DNA of 64,000 nucleotides. Origin: Opitutales bacterium. GTDB lineage: Bacteria; Verrucomicrobiota; Verrucomicrobiia; Opitutales; Seribacteraceae. The DNA is taken from contig JAOFOL010000003.1 of the NCBI GenBank assembly GCA_028042835.1, positions 22,310-86,309 on the forward strand. The letters run 5' to 3'. This document shows positions 60,253-64,000 of the stretch, piece by piece. Made by a program: the position numbers and the translations under genes. The notes under the pieces were generated by a model. The model searched no databases and was not told the DNA's origin. It saw only the letters and a program-made list of their open reading frames with translations. Numbering within the stretch: position 1 is the first letter of the stretch; every line of letters starts with the position of its first letter.

Positions 60253-61827
60253 GTGATCAATCTTATTTATCGAAAATTTGGCAATCGAGTTCAAGCCAAG
60301 GACGACCTTCTTTCTGGTCTTACCGTTGCTTTAGCCCTGGTTCCAGAAGCAGTTGCCTTTGCAATCATTGCCGGAGTTTCACCAATCATCGGACTATATG
60401 CCGCATTCATGATCTGCCTGATCACAGCCATTATTGGTGGGCGTCCAGGAATGATCTCCGGAGCAACTGGTGCACTGGCCGTGATTATGGTGTCCTTGGT
60501 TATTCTTGGAAATGAGCGAGGAGAAGAATTGGGATTAGGTTCAGATATGGGAGTTCAATATCTATTCGCGGCCATCATCTTTATGGGTATTATTCAAATT
60601 GGATGTGGGTGCCTAAAACTTGGCCGTTTTGTTCGCCTCATTCCACAACCGGTTATGTTTGGTTTTGTTAATGGATTGGCCATCGTGATTTTTGAGGCGC
60701 AATTCCCCATGTTCACAGAGAGTCCCACCACACCAGGCTCAACCTGGCTTCAAGGTAACGACCTCTATCTCATGAGCGGACTGATTGCCCTGACCATGGC
60801 GATCATCTTCCTCCTCCCCAAGTTGACCACTCAATTCCCATCTTCTCTGGCTGCGATTGGAACTGTGACCTTAATTGTGATAGGGCTTGATCTCGACACA
60901 TTGATCGTTCGGGATATGGCTTCTATTGGAGGTTCACTTCCTAGTCTCGTATCATTCTCGATTCCATTTAACTGGGACACCCTCTCTTTTATCGCACCTT
61001 TTTCTTTTATTCTTGCCGCGGTCGGCTTGATTGAATCCCTTATGACTCTGACCCTGATTGATGAGCTCACAGAAACCCGCGGAAATAGTACCAGAGAATG
61101 CCTCGGACAGGGAATCGCCAATGTGGTAACCGGCTTTTTTGGAGGGATGGGTGGGTGTGCTATGATAGGACAAAGTATCATTAATATTCGCTCCGGTGGA
61201 AGAGGACGCTTATCGGGAATTGCCGCAGGGTTATTTTTGCTGGCATTCATTTTATTTGCCAGTTCACTGATTGAAAGAATTCCATTAGCCGCATTGACTG
61301 GGGTTATGTTCATGGTGGTAATAGGCACCTTTGAATGGAGTAGTCTACGCATCCTGAGAAAAATCCCGAAAACAGATGCCTTCGTAATCGTACTTGTTTC
61401 AGCCATCACCGTCATCACTCATAACCTTGCTCTTGCGGTGATTACCGGGGTCATTGTCTCGGCACTTGGGTTTGCATGGGAATCAGCCAAGCATATTCAC
61501 CGGGAATCAAAAGTTCGGGAAGATGGTGCAAAAATCTACTACTTGCATGGTCCCCTCTTTTTTGGATCAGTCACCGATTTCAATCTGGGATTTTCGCCTG
61601 CTGAAGATCCGGATTCAGTAATTGTAGATATGAAAGAATCAAGGGTATGGGATCATTCCGGACTGGAAGCCATTCACAAACTTGGCGAACGATACCATAA
61701 AGTAGGCAAAACAGTTAAGCTCCAACATATCAGCGAAAACTGCAGGAATCTCCTTAAAAAAGCTGATACAATGGTCGATATCTCGGTTTTACCTGACGAC
61801 CCAAACTATCAAGTCGCCAATATATAA
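60253..61827 (+). CDS. SulP-family anion transporter with STAS domain
   Basis: 524 residues from a GTG at 60253 (the track TTG at 60196 adds 19). Membrane domain: DDLLSGLTVALALVPEAVAFAIIAG, ISGATGALAVIMVSL, IPQPVMFGFVNGLAIVIFE, and about ten helices. The STAS domain (about 435-520) includes SVIVDMKESRVWDHSGLEAIHKL. Carries sulfate, bicarbonate or similar anions; the substrate is unknown. Confidence 0.9.
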   Translation: MINLIYRKFGNRVQAKDDLLSGLTVALALVPEAVAFAIIAGVSPIIGLYAAFMICLITAIIGGRPGMISGATGALAVIMVSLVILGNERGEELGLGSDMGVQYLFAAIIFMGIIQIGCGCLKLGRFVRLIPQPVMFGFVNGLAIVIFEAQFPMFTESPTTPGSTWLQGNDLYLMSGLIALTMAIIFLLPKLTTQFPSSLAAIGTVTLIVIGLDLDTLIVRDMASIGGSLPSLVSFSIPFNWDTLSFIAPFSFILAAVGLIESLMTLTLIDELTETRGNSTRECLGQGIANVVTGFFGGMGGCAMIGQSIINIRSGGRGRLSGIAAGLFLLAFILFASSLIERIPLAALTGVMFMVVIGTFEWSSLRILRKIPKTDAFVIVLVSAITVITHNLALAVITGVIVSALGFAWESAKHIHRESKVREDGAKIYYLHGPLFFGSVTDFNLGFSPAEDPDSVIVDMKESRVWDHSGLEAIHKLGERYHKVGKTVKLQHISENCRNLLKKADTMVDISVLPDDPNYQVANI

Positions 61828-61869
61828 AACAAGGCTGCAGCCAGATGATAATAAAATAGAGGCGGTTTT

Positions 61870-63066
61870 TTATTTTTCGTTGGTCACCCAGGGAGAAATC
61901 TTAGTGAAACCAAATGAACCGCAATCATTCGCAACCAAAGCACCACCATCTGCGGTTATACAAACATCCTCCCCTGCCCAGTCTGTTTCGTTCGATCCAT
62001 AAATGCCCTCCCATTGTAATGTTCCACCACGATCCACTTTGATTAGGTAAATCTTCCATTGACCGGATGGGCCGGAAACATGTCCTTTTTTTTCATATCG
62101 CTGGGTTTCATCTCCGGTACCCGCAACCGCCAACCAGCCTCCGTCCCGAGTTGAACGGGCTCCCCATACTTCATCGTGAATCCATTTACCATCATAACCC
62201 CGAGGCTGTCCAAAAAAACGGGTCCATTGTACTTCGCCATTTCGATTTAGTGAAGTAAGCTCGATGTCCCAATTTTTACTCAGGTTGCTTCTGCGGGTAT
62301 GACCGGCAAGCAATATTTGTTGTTCAAGCCCTGTATCAAACCCCCAATAAACGGTATGGTATGTTTTAGCCCAGTTAATTTCCCCAGTCCGGTCAATTTG
62401 TAGAAGATTATAATCAGGTGACTCTTCATCTTTGGGATGGCAGGCCAAAAGAAAATGACCGTCCGATTGTTTGATCCGATACCCCGATGATGTGTAGGCC
62501 GATAAATCCTTTTTCCATTCTTCTTTTCCATCCGGATCCGTTTTAATTAACATTCCCTTACCCCAATTTAGAAAGGTCCCCTCAGCTAATCCGTCCAGGT
62601 ATCCAGTAGCCCAGATATCTCCATTTTCGGCCTGGGTCACGCCCTCGAATGCATCTTCCTTACCAAGATTCCATGTACGGGTCCAAATTGCATTCCCCGA
62701 TCGTGCATCCACCTTGATTAATGACGCATCCAGGTTCAAACTTCCGGCCACTAGATAATGTCCATCCCTCGTTTCCAAAACACAATTACCAAGGTTGTAT
62801 CCACTTTTACCAAATTCTTTTTTCCAAATCAGTTTTCCGAGGTGGTCCGTTTTAACCAGAAAAATCTTCGCAGTTCGGTCTTCCACAAAACCAGTTTCAC
62901 CAACCATTAAAAAACCTAGGTCACTGGTTTGAATGACATAATGTGGGTGACTCTCCTCACCACTTCCGCTGTATGTTCGGTGCCATTCAATTCGAGGAGG
63001 CGGACTACCCATTAAACTCTCACAAATCACTAAGCCGAGTAGTACTAAATAGTTAATCTTAGCCAT
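61870..63066 (-). CDS. Secreted beta-propeller-like protein
   Basis: 398 residues from ATG 63066 with signal peptide (AKINYLVLLGLVICESLMG). Recurring blades of the form GKLIWKKEFGKSGYN, SGNAIWTRTW, DGKEEWKKDL, GEINWAKTYH, GTLQWEGIYG suggest a propeller of the kind in delta-60/PQQ-like proteins. No catalytic residues seen. It stands alone, with a 10-bp GGCTGCAGCC palindrome beyond its 3' end. Confidence 0.78.
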   Translation of the reverse strand: MAKINYLVLLGLVICESLMGSPPPRIEWHRTYSGSGEESHPHYVIQTSDLGFLMVGETGFVEDRTAKIFLVKTDHLGKLIWKKEFGKSGYNLGNCVLETRDGHYLVAGSLNLDASLIKVDARSGNAIWTRTWNLGKEDAFEGVTQAENGDIWATGYLDGLAEGTFLNWGKGMLIKTDPDGKEEWKKDLSAYTSSGYRIKQSDGHFLLACHPKDEESPDYNLLQIDRTGEINWAKTYHTVYWGFDTGLEQQILLAGHTRRSNLSKNWDIELTSLNRNGEVQWTRFFGQPRGYDGKWIHDEVWGARSTRDGGWLAVAGTGDETQRYEKKGHVSGPSGQWKIYLIKVDRGGTLQWEGIYGSNETDWAGEDVCITADGGALVANDCGSFGFTKISPWVTNEK

Positions 63067-63234
63067 GCGATTTATAATTTTCACACTTTTTCAAACTTTA
63101 CTACCCCAAATCCTTCACACATTGAAATAGGGATTCATAATTTTGGTAGTCCAAGACAACTTATTCTTGAAAATAATAAGTATTTGCTTTTAAGAGAGGT
63201 CGAGTGCGGATTGATATCAAAGCTCACTACCTTA

Positions 63235-64000
63235 ATGACTATCCCAAGAACATCAAAGTTCATAATTCTGGGTTCCTTATACTTTACTCAGGGAATTCCA
63301 AATGGATTTTTTCGGCATACTGTCCCCGTAGTATTCCGGGAGAGAGGACTAACACTTGAGGATATTGCTCTCTTCCTCCCCGCTCTTTATTTGCCCTGGG
63401 TGTTAAAATTCCTTTGGTCCATTGTCGTGGAACGTTTTCATTCCAAAAAACAAGGAAAGTACCGGTCCTGGATTATCCCGTTACAAATTCTCACCGCGGG
63501 AACGATGGTCGCGTTAGCAAACTGGCAGTTCGGCGCCTCCCTATCCATTTTCGTTCTCGGGGTAGCTCTAATTAATATATTCAGTTCCATGCAGGATGTA
63601 TCGACAGATGGTCATGCAGTTGAACTCCTAGGTTACAAGGAAAGAGGATGGGGAAATGCGGTTCAAGTAGGTACTTTTTGGATCGGGTATGTGGCAGGTG
63701 GTGGGCTCATTTTAATACTTATGAATAAAATGGGGTGGAATTTCCTTCTAATCGCCATGTCAATCGTAACTTTTCTTTCCACTCTGCCCATCCTAATTCT
63801 AAAACAAACAGAAAAGAATATAACCAGCCATTCCTCCCAAAATCCGGCCAAAAACTTAAAAGGGTTACGGGCGTTTTTAAGCCAACCTAAAATCATTAAG
63901 GTTTTAGGTTTAGTGGCGGCATTTCGGTTGATTGAAGGCTTTATTCGATCCCTGCTGCCAACGATGTTCAAAGATTGGGGAATGAATTTTCAGGATATTG
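63235..64000 (+). CDS. MFS transporter, N-terminal part (cut by window end)
   Basis: Not on the ORF track because it runs off the window. An ATG at 63235 opens 255 codons with no stop. Several hydrophobic helices are clear (FIILGSLYFTQGIPNGFF, WIIPLQILTAGTMVALANW, FIGYVAGGG-like WIGYVAGGGLILILMNKMG) and the motif between helices 2 and 3 is LPWVLKFLWSIVVERFHSKKQG. The SSMQDVSTDGHAV segment resembles AmpG-type MFS proteins. Substrate unknown. Confidence 0.82.
   Translation, partial: MTIPRTSKFIILGSLYFTQGIPNGFFRHTVPVVFRERGLTLEDIALFLPALYLPWVLKFLWSIVVERFHSKKQGKYRSWIIPLQILTAGTMVALANWQFGASLSIFVLGVALINIFSSMQDVSTDGHAVELLGYKERGWGNAVQVGTFWIGYVAGGGLILILMNKMGWNFLLIAMSIVTFLSTLPILILKQTEKNITSHSSQNPAKNLKGLRAFLSQPKIIKVLGLVAAFRLIEGFIRSLLPTMFKDWGMNFQDI

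Noticed and set aside
60831-61418. 195-codon minus-strand ORF opposite the SulP gene
   Set aside because: Shadow of a transporter gene; no family features.

Overview
The window looks like the chromosome of a marine Verrucomicrobiota bacterium (Opitutae-like). This is inferred from gene content only: PQQ-like propeller proteins, a tryptophan-rich C-terminal surface domain, DUF1080-free sugar catabolism genes, a two-domain ALDH16-type dehydrogenase beside deoC, and typical Gram-negative secretion signals. No rRNA, tRNA, CRISPR array or insertion sequence was recognised.

Layout. 0-6 kb: nucleoside salvage, with cdd-deoA-upp on the minus strand divergent from deoC and a two-domain aldehyde dehydrogenase. 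6-12.4 kb: one giant secreted protein of 2170 residues. 12.4-24.9 kb: mixed housekeeping (AGCS symporter, DUF2237, an ECF sigma factor followed by a gene broken at a G10 tract, DUF2071/SRPBCC, outer membrane barrel, renalase-like oxidase, pirin, HDOD, AlkB-like, SOUL, glutathione peroxidase, PQQ-like lipoprotein). 24.9-28 kb: an AT-rich stretch with a parvulin remnant, EF-hand protein and surface protein.

28-45.1 kb is a light/UV/oxidative stress island: umuDC, an atypical SDR, a class I CPD photolyase, a eukaryote-like (6-4) photolyase/cryptochrome, an ATP-dependent DNA ligase with its exonuclease, and a tightly packed nine-gene operon headed by a sigma-70 factor. That operon encodes a desaturase, FAD oxidoreductase, DUF1365, two CFA-type methyltransferases, DUF2878 and DUF1295. 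It resembles light or singlet-oxygen induced membrane lipid clusters (furan/methylated fatty acid type) known from proteobacteria.

45.1-51.2 kb is the most notable region: a diversity-generating retroelement (DGR). It has a secreted 1020-residue target protein with two formylglycine-enzyme/C-type-lectin-like domains, an HRDC accessory protein, a DGR-type reverse transcriptase (IGSLASQ, YMDD) and a template repeat. The 124-bp template aligns without gaps to two variable repeats, one internal and one C-terminal in the same gene. Of 37 mismatches I counted by eye, 36 lie at template adenines on the coding strand. The cassette is bounded and interrupted by copies of a roughly 130-bp palindromic repeat (TCATTGCGAGG...CCTCGCGATGACA).

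51.2-64 kb: PfkB sugar kinase, SGNH hydrolase, heme A synthase CtaA, GH36-like alpha-galactosidase, TIM-barrel sugar isomerase, ABC-F protein, MYG1-family protein, SulP transporter, a secreted propeller-like protein and the start of an MFS transporter cut by the window edge.
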